Shown here one piece after another: positions 55,601 through 62,501 of a DNA stretch of 64,000 bases. Location of the stretch: assembly GCF_014698935.1 (NCBI RefSeq), contig NZ_JACVMN010000002.1:868001-932000 (forward strand), written 5' to 3'. Within the stretch, counting starts at the first letter, position 1. Each line of letters starts with the position of its first letter. The translations under genes were made by a program, and so were the position numbers. This DNA is from Flagellimonas sp. S3867 (GTDB taxonomy: Bacteria; Bacteroidota; Bacteroidia; Flavobacteriales; Flavobacteriaceae). The notes below the pieces were generated by a model that saw only the letters and a program-made list of their open reading frames with translations, did not search any database and was not told the origin of the DNA.

Positions 55601-55741
55601 GATATTGCAGTAAAAAATGAACTAGCAGGGCAAATTAAATCACAGTTGAGTGCTTTTGATGACTTGGTTGATAAAGAGATGAAAGAGTTCAATACAGAAT
55701 TTAATGCACTAAATCTCGAATATTTATTTATTGAGGAATAG
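52607..55741 (+). CDS. Exported sortilin/VPS10-type BNR propeller protein
   Basis: The 1044-residue product has a signal peptide (VALCLLVIPVQSQ) and a long series of Asp-box motifs of the form S.DGG.TW (for example STDGGKNW, SDDGGKKW, SYDGGETW, TKDGGASW, SFNDGRNW), as in VPS10 and glycosyl-hydrolase BNR propellers; two propellers fit the length up to about residue 745. The final 280 residues form a beta-sandwich-like section and a helical tail rich in Lys/Gln. Such proteins are common in Bacteroidota and poorly characterised. It ends 78 bases before hemJ. Confidence 0.9.
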   Translation: MKQLLSKKGVLLVALCLLVIPVQSQRKQKNQTVPEYPEELYSSLEYRLVGPFRGGRSAAVTGVPGEPNLFYFGATGGGVWKTTNGGRTWENISDGYFGGSIGAVEVAKSDPNVIYVGGGEKTLRGNVSSGYGIWKTENAGKTWSFAGLKNSRHVPRIRIHPTDYNTVYAAVLGNIYKPTNERGIYKSTDGGKNWRKVLFVNDQAGAVDLTFDPNNPRILYASTWRAKRTPYSLSSGGDGSALWKSTDSGETWKEISKNEGFPKDTLGIIGVTVSPKNSDRVWAIVENKEKGGLYRSDDGGKKWTQVNSERKLRQRAWYYTRVYADTEDEDVVYVLNVRYHKSTDGGKTFNTFNAPHGDHHDLWISPENSKRMIIGDDGGAQVSYDGGETWSTYYNQPTAQFYRVTTDNAFPYRIYVAQQDNSTIRINHRSDDGSIGEDDWESTAGGESAHIAIDPTNNEIVYGGSYDGFLTRVNHKNKTVRGINVWPDNPMGHGAEAMKYRFQWNFPIIFSKHDPKKLYTFSNHVHMSTNEGQSWEVLSDDLTRNDPTKLVSSGGPITQDNTSVEYYCTIFAANESPIKEGLLWVGSDDGLIHVTKDGGASWENVTPPNMPEWNMINSIEPSAFDEGTCYVAATRYKLGDFQPYLYKTTDFGKTWTKITNGINSEHFTRVLREDPKRKGLLYAGTETGMYISFNDGRNWQKFQLNLPIVPITDLVIKDNNLVVATQGRSVWVIDDLTVLHQQDTSQKTTSSILYQPKDSYRTKGSAAKEPSKTEGQNHPNGVITHFYMKDISEKDSISLTYTKMNGDTLATYSNFASKKDKKIKVKKGGNTHVWDTRGKGAEKLKGMILWWANLSGAKAVPGNYKVHLNVNGSNKSQEFKILPDPRAEVSIADMQRQYDFISDINETIDRAHQSIKKIRKINAQLDAFTKQYKDNAQTEDLVEKAKKMKEGFESVEKALYQTKNRSNQDPLNFPIRLTNKLGHLNSLVSIDDFPPTEQDIAVKNELAGQIKSQLSAFDDLVDKEMKEFNTEFNALNLEYLFIEE

Positions 55742-55743
55742 AA

Positions 55744-55813
55744 AGGTTAAAGGTAAAGGGAGGAAGTTATTTTTATTCTAAACCAGACCCCTTTACCTTT
55801 GCTCCTTTAACCT
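55744..55813. repeat. Long inverted repeat before hemJ
   Basis: AAAGGTAAAGGG at 55749-55760 is the reverse complement of CCCTTTACCTTT at 55789-55800 (12 bp). The outer AGGTTAAAGG at 55744-55753 also pairs with CCTTTAACCT at 55804-55813. The structure fills the 77-base gap before hemJ and could be a terminator or leader hairpin. Confidence 0.6.
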
Positions 55814-55818
55814 GAGGT

Positions 55819-56367
55819 ATGGAAATATACAATTACATCAAATCTCTGCACCTGATTTTTGTGGTAACCTGGTTTGCAGGGTTGTTCTACATTCCACGGT
55901 TGTTCATTTATCATATCGAAGCTTGGCAAAAACCTTCGCCAGATAAGGAAATCCTTTCTGTACAATTAAAACTAATGACCAAACGATTGTGGTATATCAT
56001 CACGTGGCCTTCGGCTATTTTGTGTACGCTGTTTGCGATTTGGTTATTGGTTTTGATGCCCGGGTGGCTGCAACAACCATGGATGCATGTAAAACTAGGC
56101 TTTGTGGTGCTTCTTTTCATTTATCACTCAAAATGCCATCAAATTTTCAAACAATTACAACGCGATGAGGTGAAGTACACTTCCCGATTTATGCGTATTT
56201 GGAACGAAGTTGCAACATTGATTCTCTTTGCGGTAGTTTTCTTGGTGGTTTTGAAAAATGCCTTCAATTGGATTTATGGAGTAGTTGGAATCTTGGTTCT
56301 GGCAATTCTGCTGATGTTGGGTATTCGATTGTACAAAAGAATCCGGGATAAAAACCCTAATGCCTAA
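55819..56367 (+). CDS. hemJ: HemJ-like protoporphyrinogen IX oxidase (CopD-family membrane protein)
   Basis: The 182-residue integral membrane protein has four or five hydrophobic segments. The conserved HemJ residues are seen in SLHLIFVVTWFAGLFYIPRL (heme/substrate His) and WMHVKLGFVVLLFIYH. HemJ oxidises protoporphyrinogen IX to protoporphyrin IX, the step before HemH. It gives this window enzymes for nearly every late heme step. HemJ and CopD-like proteins are similar, so a copper-resistance-type role cannot be fully excluded, but the context of heme genes supports HemJ. Confidence 0.85.
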   Translation: MEIYNYIKSLHLIFVVTWFAGLFYIPRLFIYHIEAWQKPSPDKEILSVQLKLMTKRLWYIITWPSAILCTLFAIWLLVLMPGWLQQPWMHVKLGFVVLLFIYHSKCHQIFKQLQRDEVKYTSRFMRIWNEVATLILFAVVFLVVLKNAFNWIYGVVGILVLAILLMLGIRLYKRIRDKNPNA

Positions 56368-56490
56368 AAGCACAAATACAAGTTTAGGTCTTGGGTTCAA
56401 TTCCTATTTTTTGAACTTTAGATTTGAGTTTGATATTTGAATTTAAAATGGCTTGATTATTGCTAACTTTAATCCCAAATCCGCTGGAGA

Positions 56491-57939
56491 TTGTTTAAAA
56501 AACTATCACTTCGTTCACGCATCTTTATCGCCATGATTCTTTTGGTGGTCATAGCATCACTTTTGATAGCTGCAGTTACCATTTATCAAAGTAGAGAACA
56601 AAGCAAGGATTACCATGAAAACAGATTGGAACGCAAGGAGGAGCAAATTTTACAGAGCATCTCTTATGTTTTAAAAGAGACCACGTATCCGGAAACAACG
56701 GAAAATCTCGAATTTATATTCCAAGATGAAATTTACAAGATTGCCGATGTACAAAATGTTCCCTTCAATATTTACGATTTAGAAGGGACTTTGATTAAAA
56801 GTTCTCGCCCCAGTTTCGAAATTGATTCCATTTCCAATTGTTTGGATGCCGAAGTACTGAACAACCTGGTTGCAAGCCCTGATAGACGCTATGTAGAGGA
56901 AAAAACTGCGGCAGGAGATAACTATAAGGCATCGTACACCTACATCAATAACACGAAGTTTAAACCAATTGGTATTGTTAACCTTCCATATTTTGAAGAC
57001 AATACCTTTAACAATATGGAACTGCGTGAATTCCTGCTCCGATTGGGTGGGGTGTATCTGATTATGCTGCTTTCAGCAATTGTGTTGGCCTACTTTATTT
57101 CTAAATATATCACTCGTTCCCTACAAACCATTTCAGACAAGATTACCCAGACTGACTTGACTAAACGCAACGAGAAGATCTATATAGAAAATCCAAGTCA
57201 GGAAATAGGCAAATTGGTCGATTCATACAACGGGATGATTGACGAATTGGAGGCCAGCGCGGTAAAATTGGCAAGAAGTGAAAGAGAGCAGGCTTGGAGA
57301 GAAATGGCAAAACAGGTGGCCCATGAAATAAAAAATCCTCTTACACCTTTGCGATTGACAGTTCAAAGCTTTGAACGTAAGTTTAGCCCAGAGGACCCCA
57401 AAGCGGAAACCAAGGTGAAGGAGTTTTCAAAAACATTGATTCAGCAAATAGATACCATGAGCAATATAGCGTCGGCATTTTCCAATTTTGCCGATATGCC
57501 AGCTCAGCAAAAAGAGACTTTGAACGTGGTGAAAATTGTAAAGCTGGCCTTGGAAATTTTTACAGAAGATTACATTCATTTCATTTCGGACAAAGATGAG
57601 ATTATAGCAAAATTAGACCGCACCCAATTGATTAGAGTGGTTACCAATTTGGTAAAAAATGCAATCCAGGCCGTTCCAGATGTAGAATCTCCGCGAATTC
57701 TTGTAACCGTGGCTTCGGAACAAGATACCGTGAAAATCTCTGTCGCTGATAATGGAATTGGAATAGCGGATGATTTTATGGATAAGATATTCGAACCTAA
57801 ATTCACCACAAAATCCAGTGGAATGGGCCTCGGTTTGGGCATGGTAAAAAATATTGTTGAAAATTACGATGGTACTATAGATTTTGCCTCCCAAGAAGGA
57901 AAAGGAACGGTGTTCACCGTTAAGTTTCCAAAAGAATAA
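56491..57939 (+). CDS. NtrY-type sensor histidine kinase
   Basis: The 482-residue product has two transmembrane helices (about residues 9-31 and 183-205) that flank a periplasmic sensor, then a HAMP domain (SLQTISDKITQTDLTKRNEK) and a HisKA/HATPase module with His278 in EMAKQVAHEIKNPLTPLRLT and the ATP-binding DNGIGIADDFMDKIFEP, SGMGLGLGMVKNIV. The layout is like NtrY kinases. No response regulator gene is adjacent, so it is an orphan. It starts at a TTG preceded by GGAGA, with no in-frame ATG nearby. Confidence 0.9.
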   Translation: MFKKLSLRSRIFIAMILLVVIASLLIAAVTIYQSREQSKDYHENRLERKEEQILQSISYVLKETTYPETTENLEFIFQDEIYKIADVQNVPFNIYDLEGTLIKSSRPSFEIDSISNCLDAEVLNNLVASPDRRYVEEKTAAGDNYKASYTYINNTKFKPIGIVNLPYFEDNTFNNMELREFLLRLGGVYLIMLLSAIVLAYFISKYITRSLQTISDKITQTDLTKRNEKIYIENPSQEIGKLVDSYNGMIDELEASAVKLARSEREQAWREMAKQVAHEIKNPLTPLRLTVQSFERKFSPEDPKAETKVKEFSKTLIQQIDTMSNIASAFSNFADMPAQQKETLNVVKIVKLALEIFTEDYIHFISDKDEIIAKLDRTQLIRVVTNLVKNAIQAVPDVESPRILVTVASEQDTVKISVADNGIGIADDFMDKIFEPKFTTKSSGMGLGLGMVKNIVENYDGTIDFASQEGKGTVFTVKFPKE

Positions 57940-57950
57940 ATTAAAAGATA

Positions 57951-57976
57951 TGTCAGGTCGAGCGCAGTCAAGATCT
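57951..57976. repeat. REP-like intergenic element TGTCAGGTCGAGCGCAGTC type
   Basis: TGTCAGGTCGAGCGCAGTCAAGATCT resembles the GTCGAGCGCAGTCGA motif that I recall as widespread in intergenic DNA. It lies in the 53-base gap before the enoyl-CoA hydratase. Confidence 0.55.
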
Positions 57977-57992
57977 AAATAAAAGAGCATAC

Positions 57993-58775
57993 ATGAATTA
58001 CGAAAACATCTACATCGAAGAAGAAAATAGCATTGCTACGATTACAATAAATCGTCCAAAAAAGCTCAATGCACTCAATAAAAGAACCATTGCAGAACTA
58101 CATGCTGCTTTTAATGAATTGGATGCAGACCAAGCGACCAAGGTTATTATCATTACAGGAAGTGGAGAGAAGGCCTTCGTGGCCGGAGCGGACATTTCTG
58201 AGTTTGCCCATTTCTCTGTAAAGGAGGGAAGACAACTGGCAGCGGAAGGTCAAAAAACACTCTTCGATTTTGTTGAAAATTTGACCACTCCTGTGATTGC
58301 AGCAGTCAATGGTTTTGCCTTAGGAGGGGGGTTGGAATTGGCCATGTCCAGCCATTTTAGAATCTCAAGTGATAATGCCAAAATGGGACTTCCAGAAGTG
58401 TCGCTGGGAGTAATTCCGGGTTATGGAGGTACCCAACGTCTACCACAACTTATTGGTAAGGGCCGGGCCATGGAAATGATCATGTCGGCCGGAATGATAG
58501 ATGCCAACAAAGCATTGGAGTACGGGTTGGTCAATTATGTGGTGCCGCAAGACGAATTATTGCCGCTTTGTCTTAAAATAGCGAGCAGGATATCGAATAA
58601 CTCGCCAGTTGCCATAAAATATGCAATAAATGCCGTAAATGCTGGTTTTAAGTATGATGTAAATGGTTATGCTTCAGAAATCGATGCTTTTGGCAGCTGC
58701 TTTGGCACAGAAGACTTCAAAGAAGGAACTTCAGCCTTTTTGGAAAAGCGAAAAGCCGACTTTCCGGGATCATAG
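57993..58775 (+). CDS. Enoyl-CoA hydratase/isomerase family protein
   Basis: The 260-residue crotonase-fold enzyme has KAFVAGADISEFAH and GFALGGGLELAMS oxyanion-hole motifs and the catalytic Glu in GLPEVSLGVIPGYGG (plus the second Glu position in LGGGLELAM). It hydrates trans-2-enoyl-CoA in beta-oxidation or amino-acid degradation. It stands alone here, so the exact substrate is unclear. Confidence 0.93.
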   Translation: MNYENIYIEEENSIATITINRPKKLNALNKRTIAELHAAFNELDADQATKVIIITGSGEKAFVAGADISEFAHFSVKEGRQLAAEGQKTLFDFVENLTTPVIAAVNGFALGGGLELAMSSHFRISSDNAKMGLPEVSLGVIPGYGGTQRLPQLIGKGRAMEMIMSAGMIDANKALEYGLVNYVVPQDELLPLCLKIASRISNNSPVAIKYAINAVNAGFKYDVNGYASEIDAFGSCFGTEDFKEGTSAFLEKRKADFPGS

Positions 58776-58799
58776 CCGTTGGTCTAACCAAACCAGACT

Positions 58800-60356
58800 A
58801 TGATGAAAAAGCGAGTTATTCTACTTTCCCTGCTGTTGGTAGGAGCCTTAATGAGCGCCCAAGAAAAAATGCCAGTCTCATATGACTTTGGCGAAAAATT
58901 TAGCGATAGATACCGATATTCCAACCTTTTGACCATCTCCGATGATGGTTCTGGAGGGTATATTTTGGTGAGAGCTTACTTTCAAGGATTGATTCTGAAA
59001 CCAAAAGGATATTTAATTGAGCAATACAATAGCAATTTGGAGCTCGTGTCTGAATTTAATTACAAGCTCAAAGGATTGAATTTTGTTGACGGGTTTTTCA
59101 AGAATGGACAGCTCAACCTGTTATTTTTAGACTACAACTATGAACGCGGTCAATATGAATATTGGGTGCATAGTAGCCCAATAATTGCTTTCAATTTTAA
59201 GCGACAGAAACTTTTGACCATCGCATCCGAAGAAGTGAGGAATCCGGTGGGGAAAAACTATTATAACCGAAATTTCTCAAAAGGCTTTTCTACCACAATT
59301 CTTTTCAATGAAGAAAAAACCGGTTTTGTGATTAGCACACATCATAAAAAAGGAAAGCAGAACAAGCATATTATCCATTTGTATGATACTGGATTGAACA
59401 AACATTTTGAACATGATTTTTCCCATGAAATTGAAGAAAAGAACTTTGCATTTGAGAACTTGGCCATAACCCCAGATATGCAAACCGCGTACATTGTGGG
59501 AAAAGCTTATTTCAAAAAGAAACGTTTTAGGGTTGACGAACGCAAATTTCAATATGAATTGATCAAGGTTTCCCAAAGCGGAAGCAAAACGCAGTCTTTT
59601 GTCGATGCAGGAAAGTATCCAGAGGCGCTATATCCAATTATTTTAAAAAACAGACTGGTCTGTGCAGGATTTTATGCCGATAGAAAGGATAATCGCTATA
59701 ACGGTATTGCCTATTTTGATGTGAATCCCATTTCATTGGATATCAATTCTAAAAAGTACAATCCGTTTTCCCAACAATTTATGGAAGACAAATTTGGAAG
59801 GGATGAAGAAAAAGTGATCAAAAACTTGGTATTTAAAGGAGTTGAGGTAACTCCTTCCGAAGAAATCTTTTTTAATGCCGAAGAATATTTTGTAACCAAC
59901 AGCATTCAAGTTACCGGAGCAGGTCAACGTGTGAAAATAGACCGTTATCATCACAATGACATTGTAAGCGCAAAACTGAGTCCCCAGGGAGAGTTGGTAT
60001 GGGCCAGAAACATTAACAAAGCGGAGGTTACACAAGGCGATGGTGCGTATGCCTCATACAGTTCATATTGCAAGAACGGAAAAACCTATTTCTTTATATG
60101 TACCGCTGCAGAGAATCCACAGTTGATCAATAATGAACGTTTGATTTTTAAACAAGGTCTTAGCAGAAACCGAAATGTATTCATGATCTCATTGGATGAA
60201 AATGGTGTCATGGATTACGAAAAAATCATAGACAACCAAGAAGCCAGACTGCCATTGATGGTTTCTAAACCACTTAAAATTTCCAATGACGACAATATGC
60301 TTTTTTATGCAAAAAGAGGAGGCAAAAAGCAATTGGTAAAAGTTTCATTTCTGTAG
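58800..60356 (+). CDS. Exported protein of unknown function, 518 residues
   Basis: The product has a signal peptide (LLSLLLVGALMSAQ). The body is beta-rich with a repeating mix of YILVRAYFQG, LNLLFLDYNYERGQY, TAYIVGKAYFKKKR and NRLVCAGFYADRKDN, which suggests propeller blades with a charged, Lys-rich surface. No catalytic motif and no family is recognised. It starts 24 bases after the enoyl-CoA hydratase gene. Similar length proteins are frequent in Flavobacteriia genomes. Confidence 0.6.
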   Translation: MMKKRVILLSLLLVGALMSAQEKMPVSYDFGEKFSDRYRYSNLLTISDDGSGGYILVRAYFQGLILKPKGYLIEQYNSNLELVSEFNYKLKGLNFVDGFFKNGQLNLLFLDYNYERGQYEYWVHSSPIIAFNFKRQKLLTIASEEVRNPVGKNYYNRNFSKGFSTTILFNEEKTGFVISTHHKKGKQNKHIIHLYDTGLNKHFEHDFSHEIEEKNFAFENLAITPDMQTAYIVGKAYFKKKRFRVDERKFQYELIKVSQSGSKTQSFVDAGKYPEALYPIILKNRLVCAGFYADRKDNRYNGIAYFDVNPISLDINSKKYNPFSQQFMEDKFGRDEEKVIKNLVFKGVEVTPSEEIFFNAEEYFVTNSIQVTGAGQRVKIDRYHHNDIVSAKLSPQGELVWARNINKAEVTQGDGAYASYSSYCKNGKTYFFICTAAENPQLINNERLIFKQGLSRNRNVFMISLDENGVMDYEKIIDNQEARLPLMVSKPLKISNDDNMLFYAKRGGKKQLVKVSFL

Positions 60357-60410
60357 AAAGGAAAGCAACGAATAGGTGTATTCTGTCTCTAAAAGATAAA
60401 TGCTATTCTC

Positions 60411-60866
60411 ATGAACTTTCGTTTTTTAACTTTAAGTATATCCTTCATAGTTTTTGCCCTGAATTTTGCATGCAGCACGGATGCAACCTCTGCAACTAAT
60501 CAAAAAGTTCTTGGAACCTGGCTAGTTTTGGCTATCCACAACTCAAGTCCTTCTGGCCCAACTTTAGGACCCAACACTGGTGAAATAATTTCAATCACAT
60601 TTAAAAATGACGGCAGCTTTGGCGGTACTACCTCAGTAAATACCTTTGGAGGCCAATTTTCCACAACCTCAAATTCACTCTTGATTGAAGAATTGGAAAT
60701 AACCGAAGTTGCTGATACCAATTTTGGTCGAGCATTTTACGAATCCTTCGATGAAAGCAGAAATTCTGATACAGCGTTTTCAGAATTTAAATCGGTTTTC
60801 ACAGAAAACAATATACTAAATCTGGAATACCAAGGCTTCAAATTTTTAACACTTCAAAAGCAGTAA
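60411..60866 (+). CDS. Lipocalin-like exported lipoprotein
   Basis: The 151-residue product has a lipoprotein signal (FIVFALNFACSTDA). It has a single lipocalin-like start motif, VLGTWLVLAIHN, followed by several short strands (ISITFKNDGSFGGTTSV, NILNLEYQGFKFLTLQ). This resembles the lipocalin-like 'GTW' family but without full support. Function is unknown. Confidence 0.6.
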   Translation: MNFRFLTLSISFIVFALNFACSTDATSATNQKVLGTWLVLAIHNSSPSGPTLGPNTGEIISITFKNDGSFGGTTSVNTFGGQFSTTSNSLLIEELEITEVADTNFGRAFYESFDESRNSDTAFSEFKSVFTENNILNLEYQGFKFLTLQKQ

Positions 60867-60879
60867 TTTTAATAAATAA

Positions 60880-60915
60880 ATGGATTAATTCCATAATTTT
60901 GGAATAAATCCATTA
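60880..60915. promoter_or_regulatory. 14-bp inverted repeat centred on a -7 element (operator-like)
   Basis: AATGGATTAATTCC (60880-60893) and GGAATAAATCCATT (60902-60915) are inverse copies with one mismatch and an 8-base centre. The TAATTTTG at 60895-60902 in the centre matches the TAnnTTTG -7 element, and the radical SAM start codon follows two bases after the repeat. A repressor bound here would cover the promoter. Confidence 0.6.
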
Positions 60916-60916
60916 A

Positions 60917-61990
60917 ATGAAACCCAAAAACCTGGTAAAAGGTCGTGGTGCCCAAAAAAATCCTCCAAACAGATTCCTTCAGCACATATATGAAGTGCGC
61001 AAGGATTTTCTTGAATTCTGCCGTTTGGAAGGGGAGGAAGCACAAAACTCCAAGACGGAATACATCCCCATCTTTCCCAAAACCATTGTTAACAAAGTAG
61101 ACAGTCCAGATGTGGGGATGGACTATTCCATGAACCCCTATCAAGGTTGTGAACATGGTTGTATTTATTGCTATGCACGTAATACCCATGAATATTGGGG
61201 TTACAGTGCCGGATTGGATTTTGAAAAGAAGATTCTGGTAAAAAAATCTGCACCGGAGCTATTGGAGAAAAAAATAAAACACAAAAATTGGATAACTCAG
61301 ACTATAGTAATGTCCGGGAATACTGATTGCTACCAGCCAGCGGAGCGGAAATTTCAAATCACCAGAAAATGCTTGGAAGTATTTTTAAAGTACCGGCATC
61401 CAGTGGGAATCATAACCAAAAACGCACTGATCTTACGAGATTTGGACCTTTTGAAAGAACTTGCAAGCCATAAATTGATTGGGGTGAACGTATCCATTAC
61501 CTCTTTGTCCGAAAACACAAGAAGACGATTGGAACCCCGAACCGCGTCCATCCAAAAGAGATTGAGGACAATCAAAATACTTTCGGAAAACAATATTCCG
61601 GTAAATGCGATGCTGGCTCCCATTATTCCAGGAATCAACAGTCATGAACTTATAAAATTGGCCAAGGCGGTGGCTGATAACGGAGCTAGTTCGTTTGTCA
61701 TAACCGTGGTACGATTAAACGGGGCAGTGGGCCAAGTTTTCACCGATTGGATTAAAAAGGCAATGCCAGATAAAGCGGAAAAGGTCCTTCATTTGATTCA
61801 GGATTGTCATGGAGGTTCTATCAATGATAATCGTTTTGGATTAAGAATTATGGGAGAAGGACAGGTTGCGAAGCAAATACATGATATGGCTAAATTGGCC
61901 AAGCTAAAATATTTTCGGGATAAAACTTTTCCAAACCTTAACCATGACCTTCATGAACAATATAAAGACGGCCAAATGAAATTATTTTGA
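60917..61990 (+). CDS. PA0069-family radical SAM protein
   Basis: The 357-residue product has the radical SAM cluster motif CxxxCxxC at residues 78-85 (GCEHGCIYCYARNTH). The surrounding order (NPYQGCEHGC, TDCYQPAERK, VGIITKNALI, PIIPGINSHEL) fits the PA0069/SplB-like group, which is related to but distinct from spore photoproduct lyase. The substrate is unknown. A symmetric operator-like repeat covers the promoter. Confidence 0.88.
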   Translation: MKPKNLVKGRGAQKNPPNRFLQHIYEVRKDFLEFCRLEGEEAQNSKTEYIPIFPKTIVNKVDSPDVGMDYSMNPYQGCEHGCIYCYARNTHEYWGYSAGLDFEKKILVKKSAPELLEKKIKHKNWITQTIVMSGNTDCYQPAERKFQITRKCLEVFLKYRHPVGIITKNALILRDLDLLKELASHKLIGVNVSITSLSENTRRRLEPRTASIQKRLRTIKILSENNIPVNAMLAPIIPGINSHELIKLAKAVADNGASSFVITVVRLNGAVGQVFTDWIKKAMPDKAEKVLHLIQDCHGGSINDNRFGLRIMGEGQVAKQIHDMAKLAKLKYFRDKTFPNLNHDLHEQYKDGQMKLF

Positions 61991-62092
61991 ATAAATTTAT
62001 AGAGATTGTCCAATCCGCAACATGGTCTTCGTCATTTAGACAAGAACAAACTAAAAACCAGTCCACAGGAGTTGGACATAAAATGAAAGACA

Positions 62093-62446
62093 ATGAGCAA
62101 TTTTTTGTATTTATTTAGAGGAGGAGATGAAGCGTACGCAAAGTTATCTCAGGAAGAAAAACAAGCCCATATGCAAGTGTGGGGGGAGTGGATGGGAGGC
62201 CTCAAAGAAAAGGGCCTGCTTTTGGATGGTCTCCCATTGGGCGAGGATGGAAAAGTGGTTCGTAATCGGGGAGAACTGATTACCAATGGCCCCTATGCCG
62301 AGGGTGTGGAAGTAGTTGGAGGGTATTTAATCGTTTCCGCCAAAGATATGGATGAAGCTGCTGAACTTTCAAAAGGTTGCCCAATTTTTGATTATGATGG
62401 AAGTTTTGTTGAGGTCAGGGAAATTCTTTCAATGGACGGACACTAA
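62093..62446 (+). CDS. YciI-family (DGPF) protein
   Basis: The 117-residue protein has the YCII/DGPF fold: YLFRGGDEAYAKLSQEEKQA, WMGGLKEKGLLLDGLPL, ITNGPYAEGVEVVGGYLIVS and AAELSKGCPIFDYDGSFVEV. The DGPF-type proteins are the usual partners of ECF42 sigma factors. It is 55 bases before such a sigma gene, with a hairpin between the two. Confidence 0.92.
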   Translation: MSNFLYLFRGGDEAYAKLSQEEKQAHMQVWGEWMGGLKEKGLLLDGLPLGEDGKVVRNRGELITNGPYAEGVEVVGGYLIVSAKDMDEAAELSKGCPIFDYDGSFVEVREILSMDGH

Positions 62447-62465
62447 AAATTCAAAATGAAACCAT

Positions 62466-62493
62466 AAAGCCTGATGAAAATCGGGCTTTTTCT
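62466..62493 (+). terminator. Terminator/attenuator between yciI-like and sigma genes
   Basis: AAAGCCTGAT-GAAA-ATCGGGCTTT forms a 10-bp stem with one G-T pair and a GAAA loop, followed by TTCTTTT. The sigma gene's ATG lies 9 bases later, so this hairpin separates the two genes or attenuates read-through. Confidence 0.75.
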
Positions 62494-62501
62494 TTTACGT
62501 T

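Noticed and set aside
56393-56412. tRNA-like T-arm (GGGTTCAATTCC)
   Set aside because: No acceptor, D or anticodon stem can be built around it.
60917-61990. Spore photoproduct lyase
   Set aside because: The radical SAM motif spacing and the surrounding segments fit the PA0069 group; nothing here supports spore formation, which Bacteroidota do not do.
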